From contig JAFZRY010000032.1 of the NCBI GenBank assembly GCA_017619615.1, positions 1-64,000 on the forward strand: DNA of 64,000 nucleotides. Reading direction: 5' to 3'. The position numbers and the translations under genes were made by a program. This document shows positions 24,772 through 33,338 of the stretch, piece by piece (position 1 is the first letter of the stretch; each line of letters begins with the position of its first letter). The notes beneath the pieces were generated by a model. The model was not told the DNA's origin. It saw nothing but the letters and a program-made list of their open reading frames with translations, and made no database searches. Source of the stretch: Lachnospiraceae bacterium (GTDB taxonomy: Bacteria; Bacillota; Clostridia; Lachnospirales; Lachnospiraceae).

Positions 24772-26319
24772 ATGGAAAAGAAGAAAACGACCGCGAAAAA
24801 GACGCTGACCGAAGCGAAACTGCGGAAGCTGGCCCGCCTGGAAACGGGCTTTGACGAGTTGCTGCAGGACGGCGCCGACATCATGGACTACATGCCGCCC
24901 CGCCGGAAGCTGGCGGCTGCCCCGGAAGACCTGCTGGCGGCGCTGGACAAGGCGGAGGCGATGCCTTTTGAAACGCTGGAGACCCGCTGGACCGCCCCGC
25001 TGCTCTGCGGCTTCGGCGTCTTCTTCCACCTGTTCGAGGACCCGGACTGGGACGGCGAACCGGTGCGCGACCCGGACCTCACCCGCGACCCGGCCTATCC
25101 CGGCCTGCCCGGCGAGCCGGAGATCACCGCCCGCATCTGGGAAGACATGCTGATGGACGCGGAAAACGGCGAGTGGTATCCCGAAGTCTACCGCCGCCGC
25201 CTGAGCAGCCTGATCGCCATGCGCGCCCAGGCCGTCCCCGTGCGCGAATATGAGGACGAAGTCAAGGAAGAATACATCGACTACTACAGCGAAGAGAACC
25301 ATCTGCAGGAGGCCTCGGAGAAGGAACTGCTGCTCTACGTCCTGTACGCGGACGAGCTGGCGGGGAAGAAGAGCGTTATTGCCATGCGCGCCAAAGCCCG
25401 CGGCCACTTCGGCGGCGACAAGGCCTACGCCGTGAACTGGACCCGCGCCCGCGACCTGTACCTGCAGCTCATGGAACTGGACGACGACAACCTCTATTCC
25501 ACCATGCTGGGCCACATCTACTACGCCGGCCGCACGAACAACGGCAAGCCGCAGATGGACAAGGCGTTCTATTACTACACCATCGGCACGCTGGGCGGCA
25601 ATGACGAAGCCAAGCTCCGTCTCGCGGACATGTTCCGCAAGGGCGAGGGGACGATCCCGAATCAGGAGATCGCGCGGCGGCTGGTGAACGAAGAATACGA
25701 CGAACTGCTGCCGTTCCTGGCCGAGGGCGTTTTCGATTCCCGCTTCCCCGAAGCCGCGTGGCGGAAGGGCGAATACTTCCGCGAACTGGGCTATGCCGGC
25801 GCGGAATATACCGAGGAAGCATACCGCCTTTTCCTGCAGGCGGCGTTCGCTCTGGAAGGCCGGCGGAAGATCCGCGACGGCGAGGCGGAGAAATCGATCG
25901 GCGAAGCGATCGGGTATTCGCTGAAAGCGGTGGAGAAGGAACTGACGTTTGAGGACGGCGCCCGGATCTGGCCGGAAGAGTTCTTTGCGGACCTGCTGGA
26001 CCTGTACGGGGAGAGTTCGGTCTTCGAACTTGACTGGAAAGAGAAGAGCGAGGACAAGTATCAGGTGACGGTCACCCGCATCAGCCTGATGACCGGCGAA
26101 CGCCGCCCCATCCTGGCGACCGTGCCGGGGCTGAAAAGCTGCCGGCTGCTGGATAAACTGACCTTCGACGTCAGTAACATCGAGCACTGGGAGAGCGAAG
26201 AGAAGGGCCCGGTCCGATTTGACGACTGCCTGGACGACGCTTTCCTGTGGGATGGCCGCGAAGTGCTGGCCTGTGAAGCGGACTGGAAACTGAAGTGGCC
26301 GAAAGAGAAAAAGGCGTGA
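24772..26319 (+). CDS. Sel1-type repeat protein of unknown function
   Basis: The 515-residue soluble protein has a basic N-terminus (EKKKTTAKKTLTEAKLRK). Its middle part (about 220-390) contains helical repeats of the Sel1 type (NWTRARDLYLQLMELDDDNL, MLGHIYYAGRT, KAFYYYTIGTLGGNDEAKLR, LADMFRKGEG). Such repeats usually scaffold protein complexes. AGGAGG lies before the ATG, 11 bp after the response regulator. No catalytic motif is seen. Confidence 0.75.
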   Translation: MEKKKTTAKKTLTEAKLRKLARLETGFDELLQDGADIMDYMPPRRKLAAAPEDLLAALDKAEAMPFETLETRWTAPLLCGFGVFFHLFEDPDWDGEPVRDPDLTRDPAYPGLPGEPEITARIWEDMLMDAENGEWYPEVYRRRLSSLIAMRAQAVPVREYEDEVKEEYIDYYSEENHLQEASEKELLLYVLYADELAGKKSVIAMRAKARGHFGGDKAYAVNWTRARDLYLQLMELDDDNLYSTMLGHIYYAGRTNNGKPQMDKAFYYYTIGTLGGNDEAKLRLADMFRKGEGTIPNQEIARRLVNEEYDELLPFLAEGVFDSRFPEAAWRKGEYFRELGYAGAEYTEEAYRLFLQAAFALEGRRKIRDGEAEKSIGEAIGYSLKAVEKELTFEDGARIWPEEFFADLLDLYGESSVFELDWKEKSEDKYQVTVTRISLMTGERRPILATVPGLKSCRLLDKLTFDVSNIEHWESEEKGPVRFDDCLDDAFLWDGREVLACEADWKLKWPKEKKA

Positions 26320-27539
26320 GAGATAAGAAACGGATCCTGCAGGGACTGGGCATCCTGGCCGCAGTCCTGATCGCGGCCGCTGCGCTGTCGGCCGCCCTGG
26401 GGAAGGGTTTTTCGCCCTTCGGTCTTTTTGCGGCCCAAAAACCCGCGGAGATCGGCGGGACGCTCCCCGTGATCGACCCGATCGGGGACATGCGCGCGGC
26501 ACAGACGGAAGCCCCGACGACAACGGCGCCGACGACGGAAATGCCGACGACAGAGAGGGCGACCACGGAAGTCCCGACCACGGATGCGCTGACGACTGCG
26601 GCGCCGGCCACGACCCCGCCGGAAACGGAAGAAACCACGACGGAAGAGCCCCAGGAAGAGACGACGGAAAAAACGATAACGGAAGAACCGGTGACCGAAC
26701 CGCCGCTGACGGAAACTCCGGCCACGGATCCGCCCGTCACTCAGCCGCCTGCCACGGAGCCTCCCGTGACGCAGCCGCCCGCCACTGATCCGCCTGCCAC
26801 ACAGCCGCCTGTAACGGAACCGCCTGCCACCGAACCGCCTGCCACTGAGCCCCCTGCCACCGAACCGCCGGAGACCGAGCCCCCCGCTACCGAACCGGAA
26901 ACCCCTGTCATCCCCGATTCTCTGCAGGTCCATCTGACCGCTTCGGGCATGACCGCGGACCAGCTTGTCGGCACACAGCTGCTGGTCGTCAAAGGTCTGG
27001 AAAAGCCCCACTGTCTCGTGTACGCGTTTGAAAAAGTGGGCGGCAGATGGCAGGAAAAGCCGCTGGGCTCCCTGACCGAGATCCCCGGCATCATGGGCCG
27101 TGACGGCATGGCGCTTCACACGCCGGAAAACGCCAAATTCACCCCCATCGGCTACTTTGGCCTGGGCCCCGCCTACGGCGAAGCCGCCTGGGAGGATACC
27201 GCGCTCGAATATCATCAGATTCAAAGCGAAGATTACTGGGTGATCGACCCGGATTCGAAGTATTACAACCAGCTGTTCAAGACGCACTACGGCGACAAAG
27301 ACTGGAAATACGCAGAAGAAATGATTGCCCTGCTCCAGTACTACGCTCTCTGCATCTTCGTGCAGAAAAACGTCAACCCCATCGTCTACAACGAGGGCAG
27401 CGCGATCTTCGTCCACATCGACCGCCTGGACAACTCCACCAGCGGCTGCATCGGCGTCGAACGCTGGGTCATGGAAGCCCTCTTCCGCTGGATGCGCGCT
27501 GACGCCTCGCCGCACATCCTCCTCTATCCCGGCGAATAG
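26316..27539 (+). CDS. anchored L,D-transpeptidase-like (YkuD-type) protein with Pro/Thr-rich stalk
   Basis: The 407-residue protein has a short basic N-terminus, one membrane helix (about 8-28), a stalk of roughly 140 residues built from repeats such as PPATEPPVTQ, and a C-terminal domain ending in IFVHIDRLDNSTSGCIGVE. The late His and the SxGC(I/V) motif match the catalytic His and Cys of YkuD transpeptidases, which cross-link or anchor to peptidoglycan. The GTG at 26316 is preferred because it overlaps the previous stop by 4 bp; a GTG at 26295 is also possible. The stalk is long enough to reach through the wall. Confidence 0.8.
   Translation: MRDKKRILQGLGILAAVLIAAAALSAALGKGFSPFGLFAAQKPAEIGGTLPVIDPIGDMRAAQTEAPTTTAPTTEMPTTERATTEVPTTDALTTAAPATTPPETEETTTEEPQEETTEKTITEEPVTEPPLTETPATDPPVTQPPATEPPVTQPPATDPPATQPPVTEPPATEPPATEPPATEPPETEPPATEPETPVIPDSLQVHLTASGMTADQLVGTQLLVVKGLEKPHCLVYAFEKVGGRWQEKPLGSLTEIPGIMGRDGMALHTPENAKFTPIGYFGLGPAYGEAAWEDTALEYHQIQSEDYWVIDPDSKYYNQLFKTHYGDKDWKYAEEMIALLQYYALCIFVQKNVNPIVYNEGSAIFVHIDRLDNSTSGCIGVERWVMEALFRWMRADASPHILLYPGE
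26500..26905 (+). repeat. imperfect PPATEPP-coding repeats
   Basis: Short units coding for PPATEPP, PPVTQPP and similar follow one another in frame. They code the stalk of the L,D-transpeptidase-like protein and are likely to vary in number between strains. Confidence 0.8.
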
Positions 27540-27549
27540 AGGAAAAACC

Positions 27550-27607
27550 TGACAAAAAGAACCGTCCCCCTGTCAGAAAACCTGACAAAGGGACGGTTCT
27601 TTTTTGA
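27550..27607. repeat. full REP-like palindrome, probable bidirectional terminator
   Basis: A left arm TGACAAAAAGAACCGTCCC (27550-27568) faces a right arm GGGACGGTTCTTTTTTGAC, with a nested TGTCAG/CTGACA pair inside. The T-run on each strand suits termination for the convergent genes on both sides. The same element recurs at 60327-60383 and in part at 4727-4758. Confidence 0.85.
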
Positions 27608-27621
27608 CCTCATTTTCCGTT

Positions 27622-27990
27622 TTACAGTCTCCCGTACTTTCTCATGTGTTCCTTGATCGCGTCGAACGTCTTGTCGCTGATATAGTGCTCGATGCGGCAG
27701 GCGTCCTCGGCCGCGGTCTCTTCGTCGACGCCGAGGCCGCAGAAGAGGCGCGTCAGGACGGTGTGGCGTTCGTAGATGCGCTGCGCGCGCTGAAGGCCGG
27801 CGTCGGTCAGTTTGATGAAACCGTCCGCGTCCGTGATGACGAGGCCGTCTTTTTTGAGGAGGCCGACGGCGCGGCTGACCGAGGGCTTGGAGAAGCCCAT
27901 GTAGTCTCCGACGTCGACGCCGCGCACGGCGGAGGATTTCTGGGACAGGATATAGATCGTTTCCAGATACATTTCACCGGATTCCTGCAT
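27622..27990 (-). CDS. DtxR/MntR-family metal-dependent regulator
   Basis: The 122-residue protein has a winged helix (VDVGDYMGFSKPSVSRAVGL near 25-44) and a short dimerisation domain with candidate metal ligands (E6/E10 in GEMYLETIY, and a late E-H pair in RIEHYISDKT). Length and layout are like MntR, which represses manganese uptake when Mn(II) binds. No transporter gene is adjacent, so its targets lie elsewhere. It converges on the L,D-transpeptidase-like gene across the palindrome. Confidence 0.88.
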   Translation of the reverse strand: MQESGEMYLETIYILSQKSSAVRGVDVGDYMGFSKPSVSRAVGLLKKDGLVITDADGFIKLTDAGLQRAQRIYERHTVLTRLFCGLGVDEETAAEDACRIEHYISDKTFDAIKEHMRKYGRL

Positions 27991-28018
27991 GTCGTTAAAA
28001 CCTGATCCTTTCTTCGGC

Positions 28019-28459
28019 CTACAGGCCTGCCAGCCGCACGTTGCGGTAATTCTTATCGTACGTCACGTCTTCCCCGAACCACTCCGGCGGCGTGAAGGCT
28101 TTTGCCTCCTCCACCGAGGGGAATTCGACTTCCGCCAGCCACAGGCCTGCGTGTTCGCCCTCGAATACATCCAGCTCGACCGTGTACGGCGGCAGCGGGA
28201 TGCAGTAGCGGGTCTTCACGACCGGATGTCCGTCCGTCTTTTCCGCCAGGTGCATGAACGCCTCTTCTGACAGCGGCAGTTCGAATTCCTCATGCGCCAG
28301 CGTGCCTTTTCCCTTGACGGTCAGGATGCGTTCCTCGCCCCGGCGGCGGATCCGGATGGTGGGCCGGGCACACAGGTAGGCCTGCCAGATGCGGTCGTGC
28401 GGGTAGGTTTCCAGATCCGCCGGCAACGCGGGGATCAAAAATTTCCGTTCGATTTCCAT
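28019..28459 (-). CDS. CYTH-domain protein
   Basis: The 146-residue protein starts with the CYTH signature MEIERKFLIP and keeps the charged tunnel residues (IRIRRRGEERILTVKGKG, EFELPLSEE, VVKTRYCIPL, ELDVFEGEHAGLWLAEVEF). CYTH enzymes act on triphosphates, for example as inorganic triphosphatases or adenylate cyclases; bacterial stand-alone forms are usually triphosphatases. The internal ATG is chosen because MEIERKF is the family N-terminus. Confidence 0.93.
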   Translation of the reverse strand: MEIERKFLIPALPADLETYPHDRIWQAYLCARPTIRIRRRGEERILTVKGKGTLAHEEFELPLSEEAFMHLAEKTDGHPVVKTRYCIPLPPYTVELDVFEGEHAGLWLAEVEFPSVEEAKAFTPPEWFGEDVTYDKNYRNVRLAGL

Positions 28460-28545
28460 AGCGGACAGTCTCCGTTTGTGATACAATATTACAACATCTG
28501 AAACGGATTATACCATTTCACCGCAATACAGTCAAGGAAGGCGAT

Positions 28546-29295
28546 ATGACAAAACAGAACGATCGGGCCGAACAGGAGCGGATCGCCCGCATCCTGAACA
28601 GACTGGACGACGCCTACGGGACGGACTCCAGGACTTATCTGGAATATGAGACCGCGTGGCAGCTGCTCGTGGCCACCATCCTGAGCGCGCAGTGCACGGA
28701 CGCGCGCGTGAACCTGGTAACGAAGGACCTCTTCCGGAAGTACGACAGCTTGGAGAAACTGGCCGCCGCGTCGCAGGAGGAACTGGAACAGGACATCTAC
28801 ACCACCGGGTTTTACCACAATAAGGCGAAAAACATCATCGCGTGCGCGCAGGCGCTGCTGGAGCGCCACGGCGGCGAAGTGCCCTCCGATATCGAGAGCC
28901 TGACCGCGCTGCCCGGCGTGGGGCGCAAGACCGCGAACGTGGTGCGGGGCAACGTATACGGCGTCCCGAGCATCGTCGTGGATACGCACGTGGGGCGGAT
29001 CGCGCGGCGCCTGGGCCTGTCCGCGAACGACGACCCGGTGAAGGTGGAATTCGACCTGATGGAGAAGATTCCCGAAGACCACTGGATCCTGATCAATCTG
29101 CACCTGATCGCGCTGGGCCGCAGCATCTGCAAGTCGCAGCGCCCGGACTGTGAGGCGTGCTTCCTGAAGGAGGAATGCCCGTCCCGCGGGAAGGCATCGG
29201 GCTCCGGGAAGACCGGCGGAAAAGCGAAGGCCGAAGGCGCGAAGACCGGCGGGAAAGCGGATGCGCAAAAACCGGCTGCACCGAAAAAGCCGTAA
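28546..29295 (+). CDS. nth: endonuclease III with basic C-terminal extension
   Basis: The 249-residue DNA repair glycosylase/AP lyase removes oxidised pyrimidines. It has the helix-hairpin-helix LPGVGRKTANVV with the catalytic Lys, the catalytic Asp in VDTHVGRIARRLGL, and the iron-sulfur motif C-x6-C-x2-C-x5-C (CKSQRPDCEACFLKEEC). After the cluster comes about 35 extra residues rich in Lys, Gly and Ala, absent from most homologues. That tail may help bind DNA. Confidence 0.95.
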   Translation: MTKQNDRAEQERIARILNRLDDAYGTDSRTYLEYETAWQLLVATILSAQCTDARVNLVTKDLFRKYDSLEKLAAASQEELEQDIYTTGFYHNKAKNIIACAQALLERHGGEVPSDIESLTALPGVGRKTANVVRGNVYGVPSIVVDTHVGRIARRLGLSANDDPVKVEFDLMEKIPEDHWILINLHLIALGRSICKSQRPDCEACFLKEECPSRGKASGSGKTGGKAKAEGAKTGGKADAQKPAAPKKP

Positions 29296-29302
29296 AAAAC
29301 AG

Positions 29303-29331
29303 TTGGCAGACCCGGAAAAATAGGGTATACT
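29303..29331 (+). promoter_or_regulatory. promoter upstream of the small membrane peptide and trmL
   Basis: TTGGCA (29303-29308) and TATACT (29326-29331) are spaced by 17 bp, 44 bp before the start codon of the 42-residue peptide. Confidence 0.7.
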
Positions 29332-29374
29332 GCAGAAGTTCACACCTTGAATACAGAAAGGAAACTCACGTTCC

Positions 29375-29503
29375 ATGTTTGATTTCAGCAATAAAAAACA
29401 GAAGAAGATCTTCCTGCGGGTCGTGGTCATCGTCCTGGTCCTCGCCATGGTCATCCCGATGGCGTACGCCCTGATCGCCTCGCTGCTGGGCCAGGCCGGC
29501 TGA
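29375..29503 (+). CDS. 42-residue single-helix membrane peptide
   Basis: A short open frame codes MFDFSNKKQKKIFLRVVVIV and 22 further residues ending SLLGQAG. It has a basic start and one membrane helix (about 13-36). A promoter 44 bp upstream and GGAAA before the ATG support expression, and trmL starts 1 bp after its stop. Similar tiny membrane peptides are conserved in Clostridia without assigned function. Confidence 0.65.
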   Translation: MFDFSNKKQKKIFLRVVVIVLVLAMVIPMAYALIASLLGQAG

Positions 29504-29504
29504 G

Positions 29505-30038
29505 ATGGCCCTGAACATCGTGCTGCTGGAGCCGGAGATCCCGGCCAACACCGGCAATATCGGCCGCAGCTGCGTGGCCACGGGCAGCCGCCTGCACCTG
29601 ATCCGGCCGCTGGGCTTCAGTCTGGACGAAAAGCATTTGCGCCGCGCGGGCCTGGACTACTGGAAGGATCTGGACTGCTCAGTCTATGACGACTTCGTGG
29701 ATTTCCGCCGCCGGAACCCGGACGCCCGCCTGTTCTTCCTGACCACCAAGGCGCGCCGCTGCTACACCGAAGCGGCTTTCGGTCCGGACGATTATCTGGT
29801 CTTCGGCCGCGAAAGCGCGGGGATCCCGGAGGAGATCCTGGTGGCGCACGAGGAGGCCTGCCTGCGCATCCCGATGGTCGCGGACAACCGCTCGCTGAAC
29901 CTGTCCAATTCCGTGGCCATCGTGCTGTATGAAGCGCTGCGCCAGCAGGGATTTGCGGGCCTGGAGACGCAGGGCGACCTGCACCGGCTCCGCTGGAAGG
30001 GCGCGGAGGCCGCGGAACCGTCAAAAACCGCGGAATAA
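29505..30038 (+). CDS. trmL: tRNA (cytidine/uridine-2'-O-)-methyltransferase TrmL
   Basis: The 177-residue SPOUT-class enzyme methylates the ribose at wobble position 34 of leucine tRNAs. Signatures are EPEIPANTGNIGRSCVATG at the N-terminus, FGRESAGIPEEIL, and the knot end RIPMVADNRSLNLSNSVAIV. It starts right after the small membrane peptide gene and is probably co-transcribed. Confidence 0.95.
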   Translation: MALNIVLLEPEIPANTGNIGRSCVATGSRLHLIRPLGFSLDEKHLRRAGLDYWKDLDCSVYDDFVDFRRRNPDARLFFLTTKARRCYTEAAFGPDDYLVFGRESAGIPEEILVAHEEACLRIPMVADNRSLNLSNSVAIVLYEALRQQGFAGLETQGDLHRLRWKGAEAAEPSKTAE

Positions 30039-30063
30039 TTCGAAAAACATCCGGCAAAACATC

Positions 30064-30092
30064 TTGATTTTTCAGGACGTTTCAGGTAAAAT
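30064..30092 (+). promoter_or_regulatory. promoter of the 125-residue membrane protein gene
   Basis: TTGATT (30064-30069) and TAAAAT (30087-30092) are spaced by 17 bp. The start codon is 50 bp downstream. Confidence 0.6.
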
Positions 30093-30141
30093 AACGTGGC
30101 GTCGTCAAAAAGACGCTGAAAGGTAAGGAGGATGGCAGGCA

Positions 30142-30519
30142 ATGAGCCAGGAAAAAGTCGACAAGTATAAAGAGTATAAAAAGAACCGCAAGGAAAACAT
30201 AGAGAAAGAAAAACGCCAGCAGCAGCGCAACTCCCTGATCTGGAAGATCGTGGCCGGCGTGCTGGCCCTCGCCGTCGTCGTGGCGCTGGGCATCACTGTT
30301 TACAACGGCATCAAGACCCGCACGCAGGCGGCGCCTCAGTATGACCGGGATGCACTGGTCATCGAAGATATCGCCGGCATCTACGCCACCACCACTGCGG
30401 AACCGGAGACTACGGAAGCGCCAACCACGGCTGCTCCCGAAACTACGGCTGCGCCGGAAACCACGGCCAACGACGTAGAAACCACCACCGCGGCGCCGGA
30501 AACGACGACAGCACCGTAA
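30142..30519 (+). CDS. membrane protein with Thr/Pro-rich extracellular tail
   Basis: The 125-residue protein has a highly charged cytoplasmic start (SQEKVDKYKEYKKNRKENIE), one membrane helix (about 35-56) and a tail of repeats such as ETTAAPETTA reaching the end. No folded outer domain follows, so it may coat the surface or anchor partners. AGGAGG lies 10 bases before the ATG. Function unknown. Confidence 0.8.
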   Translation: MSQEKVDKYKEYKKNRKENIEKEKRQQQRNSLIWKIVAGVLALAVVVALGITVYNGIKTRTQAAPQYDRDALVIEDIAGIYATTTAEPETTEAPTTAAPETTAAPETTANDVETTTAAPETTTAP

Positions 30520-30597
30520 ATCCCTCCGGATCATCGGTTTTGACTTGTTTTCTCAGGGCGGCCTCAGGTCGCCCTCTGTAATAAAAGGAGAAAGATC

Positions 30598-32037
30598 ATG
30601 GCAGACAAGAAGAAATTAGTAGAAGCCATCACCTCCCGCGAGGAGGATTTCGCCAAGTGGTACACCGACGTGGTGACCAAGGCCGAACTCGTGTCCTATT
30701 CCACCGTGAAGGGCTGCATGATCCTGAAGCCCGCGGGCTACGCCATCTGGGAAAACATCATGCACGAGCTGGACGCCCGCTTCAAGGCGACCGGCGTGGA
30801 AAACGTGGCCATGCCCCTGTTCATCCCGGAAAGCCTGCTGCAGAAGGAAAAGGACCACGTGGAAGGCTTCGCGCCGGAAGTCGCCTGGGTCACCCAGGGC
30901 GGCGGCGAAACGCTGCCGGAGCGCCTGTGCGTCCGTCCCACTTCCGAGACCCTGTTCTGCGAATTATATAAAGACATCGTGGAATCCTACCGCGACCTGC
31001 CCAAGTGCTACAACCAGTGGTGCTCGGTGGTCCGCTGGGAAAAGACCACCCGCCCGTTCCTGCGCACCACGGAATTCTGGTGGCAGGAAGGCCACACCGC
31101 CCACGCTACGGAGGAAGAGGCCGAGGCCCGCACCGTGCAGATGCTGAATCTCTACGCGGATTTCTGCGAAGAAATGCTGGCCATCCCGGTCATCAAGGGC
31201 CAGAAGACGGACAAGGAGAAATTCGCCGGCGCGAATTCCACCTACACCATCGAAGCCATGATGCACGACGGCAAAGCGCTGCAGTCCGGCACCAGCCACA
31301 ACTTCGGCGACGGCTTCGCCCGCGCGTTCGGTATCCAGTTCTCGGACAAGGACAACAGCCTGCAGTACGTGCACCAGACGTCCTGGGGCATGAGCACCCG
31401 CATCATCGGCGCCCTGATCATGGTGCACGGCGATGATTCCGGGCTGGTGCTGCCGCCCCGCATCGCGCCGACGCAGGTCATGATCATCCCCATCGCACAG
31501 CACAAGGCGGGCGTGCTGGAGAAAGCCGCGGAACTGCAGGAAACGCTCAGCGCCGCCGGCCTGCGCGTGAAGACGGACGAGAGCGACAAGAACCCCGGCT
31601 GGAAGTTCAGCGAGCAGGAAATGCGCGGCATCCCGCTGCGCGTGGAGATCGGCCCGAAGGACATCGAGGCCGGCCAGGCCGTCATCGTGCGCCGCGACAA
31701 CCGCGAAAAGCAGATCGTCGCGCTGGATGAGCTGACCGACGCCGTGAAGGCGGCCCTGGAACAGGAGCAGGCGGACATGTTGACGCGCGCCAGGAACTTC
31801 CTGGAGAGCCACATCTACGAAGCGCGGACCTACGACGAGTTTAAGGACGCGATCGCGAACAAGCCCGGCTTTGTGAAGGCCGAGTGGTGCGGCGAGCTGG
31901 AATGCGAGCTGAAGATCAAAGAGGACACTACGGCCACCGCACGCTGCATGCCTTTCGTGCAGGAGCACATCGCGGACACCTGCGTGTGCTGCGGCCGCCC
32001 GGCGAAGAAAATGGTGATCTGGGGCAAGGCTTATTGA
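30598..32037 (+). CDS. proS: prolyl-tRNA synthetase, type 3 (archaeal/eukaryotic-like)
   Basis: The 479-residue enzyme charges tRNA-Pro. It has class II motifs (motif 2 near [23 protein letters not shown], motif 3 near [17 protein letters not shown]) and no editing insert, then an anticodon-binding domain and the C-terminal zinc-like domain with [18 protein letters not shown] ending in Tyr, the mark of the type-3 form. GGAG precedes the ATG. A small GC-rich hairpin (AGGGCG/CGCCCT) lies in its short leader, but no T-box was recognised. Confidence 0.97.
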   Translation: MADKKKLVEAITSREEDFAKWYTDVVTKAELVSYSTVKGCMILKPAGYAIWENIMHELDARFKATGVENVAMPLFIPESLLQKEKDHVEGFAPEVAWVTQGGGETLPERLCVRPTSETLFCELYKDIVESYRDLPKCYNQWCSVVRWEKTTRPFLRTTEFWWQEGHTAHATEEEAEARTVQMLNLYADFCEEMLAIPVIKGQKTDKEKFAGANSTYTIEAMMHDGKALQSGTSHNFGDGFARAFGIQFSDKDNSLQYVHQTSWGMSTRIIGALIMVHGDDSGLVLPPRIAPTQVMIIPIAQHKAGVLEKAAELQETLSAAGLRVKTDESDKNPGWKFSEQEMRGIPLRVEIGPKDIEAGQAVIVRRDNREKQIVALDELTDAVKAALEQEQADMLTRARNFLESHIYEARTYDEFKDAIANKPGFVKAEWCGELECELKIKEDTTATARCMPFVQEHIADTCVCCGRPAKKMVIWGKAY

Positions 32038-32076
32038 TCCCGCCCCGCCCATTCATCTTTTTTTCATAAATTTTAC

Positions 32077-32116
32077 AAGAAAGTTTTATGCCCATCGCAT
32101 AAAACTTTTCTTTTTA
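32077..32116 (+). terminator. Rho-independent terminator of proS
   Basis: AAGAAAGTTTTATG pairs with CATAAAACTTTTCTT around a 7-base loop, followed by T residues. It lies about 40 bp after the proS stop. Confidence 0.8.
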
Positions 32117-32207
32117 TCCGCTATCATAAAGCCAGACAGTAAGTTTTTTCATAATTGCAGTTGCCGCTACCGGGCAACACCCCCTCCTTCTTCATTATAT
32201 CTTCACC

Positions 32208-32236
32208 GGGTGACAGGTTGCTGGGACCTGTCACCC
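32208..32236. repeat. dispersed palindrome (GGGTGACAGGT type)
   Basis: GGGTGACAGGT and ACCTGTCACCC form a perfect 11-bp stem with a 7-base loop. It resembles the outer parts of the GACAAAAGAACCGTCCC palindromes elsewhere in the window. The 305-bp gap between proS and the exporter genes otherwise holds only two terminator-like hairpins. Confidence 0.6.
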
Positions 32237-32296
32237 ACCTTTTTGGGCAAAAAAAGAGGGCCGGTACATTTCGACCCCGCTGTTAATATTATAAAG

Positions 32297-32320
32297 GCGG
32301 CGAACGGCCGCCCTTTTCCA
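32297..32320. terminator. GC-rich hairpin at the 3' end of the exporter operon
   Basis: GGCGGC and GCCGCC flank a 5-base loop and are followed by CTTTT on the plus strand and TTTAT on the minus strand. It can serve either proS readthrough or the leftward exporter operon. Confidence 0.5.
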
Positions 32321-32342
32321 TGTCCGGTAAATATTGAATCTT

Positions 32343-33338
32343 TTACAGCATCCCCGACAGAAACCACACCCAGCACGGCGGCAGCAGGAATCTCACCTTG
32401 GCGATCGCCGGGACCAGCAGACTCAGGTCCAGGTACATCGGTGCGATGGCCAGGCTGAAGAGGGCGATGAAGATGATCAGCAGGTCTTTCCAGCTGCGGC
32501 CGGGCAGGAGGCCCAGGAGCAGGTGGAAGAGGAGCATCGCGGCCAGCGCGCCGGCGGCGGGAAGGACAAAGCCTCGCTCACCGCTGATCAGGCACGCGCC
32601 GAGCGCGGCGGCAGCCAGGCCCAGGCCCCGCAGCAGGACGCCGGGGACGTAAAGGGTCCGGAAAGCGCGGCCCCGGCCGATGCGCAGGCTCTGCTGCGCC
32701 GCGGTCTCCGCCAGCGGGGCGGAGATGCAGAAATAACTGCCCAGGAACAGGAGGAGGGATAAGGCGCCCAGGAAGAAGCGGCGGCTGCGGGCCGTGTCCG
32801 GGATCGCGCGGCCGTCGCGGGCCGTGATCACGAAGTGGAACAGCTGGCCGGTCTGGATCATTTCCTGGTAGGCTTCCTTCATTTCCTCCAGTGTGATCCC
32901 GCCTTCCTCCAGGTAGCGCGCGGAGATATACGGCGCGTAGACGGCCAGCAGGGCGGCTGACGTGTGGTTTTGCCACAGGTCGGGCAGCAGTGAGGTGGCG
33001 CTGATCAGGAAATACAGCGAGCCTTTATAGTCGCCGCGGGTGAGGCGGTCGGTCAGGTCGTCGGGGATCAGGACGCCGCCTTCCAGTTCACCCCGCTCCA
33101 CGTCGCGCCGCAGCGCTTCTTCGGAGGGGTAGGAGACGAAGCCGGCGCGGTCCAGATAGCCCGCGACCAGCGCGGAATCCGGATCCTGCGGGTTTTCCAT
33201 ATAGTAGGCGGAGGGCGGTGCGGCCGTGTGCCGTCCCACGTGATAGAAGAAGGGCGGCAGGAGCAGGATGCCCAGGACGAAGATCCAGTACAGGGGCGTG
33301 CGCAGCGTCTTTTTCAGGGAGAAGAAAAGCAGCTTCAT
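32343..33338 (-). CDS. ABC-2 type exporter permease (second)
   Basis: The 331-residue membrane protein has one N-terminal helix (about 14-32), an external domain of about 140 residues and five C-terminal helices, the ABC-2 permease layout. Its ATG overlaps the upstream permease stop by 4 bp. Together the two permeases and the ATPase at 36825 would form one exporter. The substrate is unknown. Confidence 0.85.
   Translation of the reverse strand: MKLLFFSLKKTLRTPLYWIFVLGILLLPPFFYHVGRHTAAPPSAYYMENPQDPDSALVAGYLDRAGFVSYPSEEALRRDVERGELEGGVLIPDDLTDRLTRGDYKGSLYFLISATSLLPDLWQNHTSAALLAVYAPYISARYLEEGGITLEEMKEAYQEMIQTGQLFHFVITARDGRAIPDTARSRRFFLGALSLLLFLGSYFCISAPLAETAAQQSLRIGRGRAFRTLYVPGVLLRGLGLAAAALGACLISGERGFVLPAAGALAAMLLFHLLLGLLPGRSWKDLLIIFIALFSLAIAPMYLDLSLLVPAIAKVRFLLPPCWVWFLSGML

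Noticed and set aside
26500..26905. CRISPR-like repeat array
   Set aside because: The repeats are in-frame codons for a Pro/Thr stalk without spacers of constant length.
30541..30597. Possible T-box or riboswitch before proS
   Set aside because: The leader is only about 78 bp with one small hairpin and no T-box sequence or specifier stem could be found.
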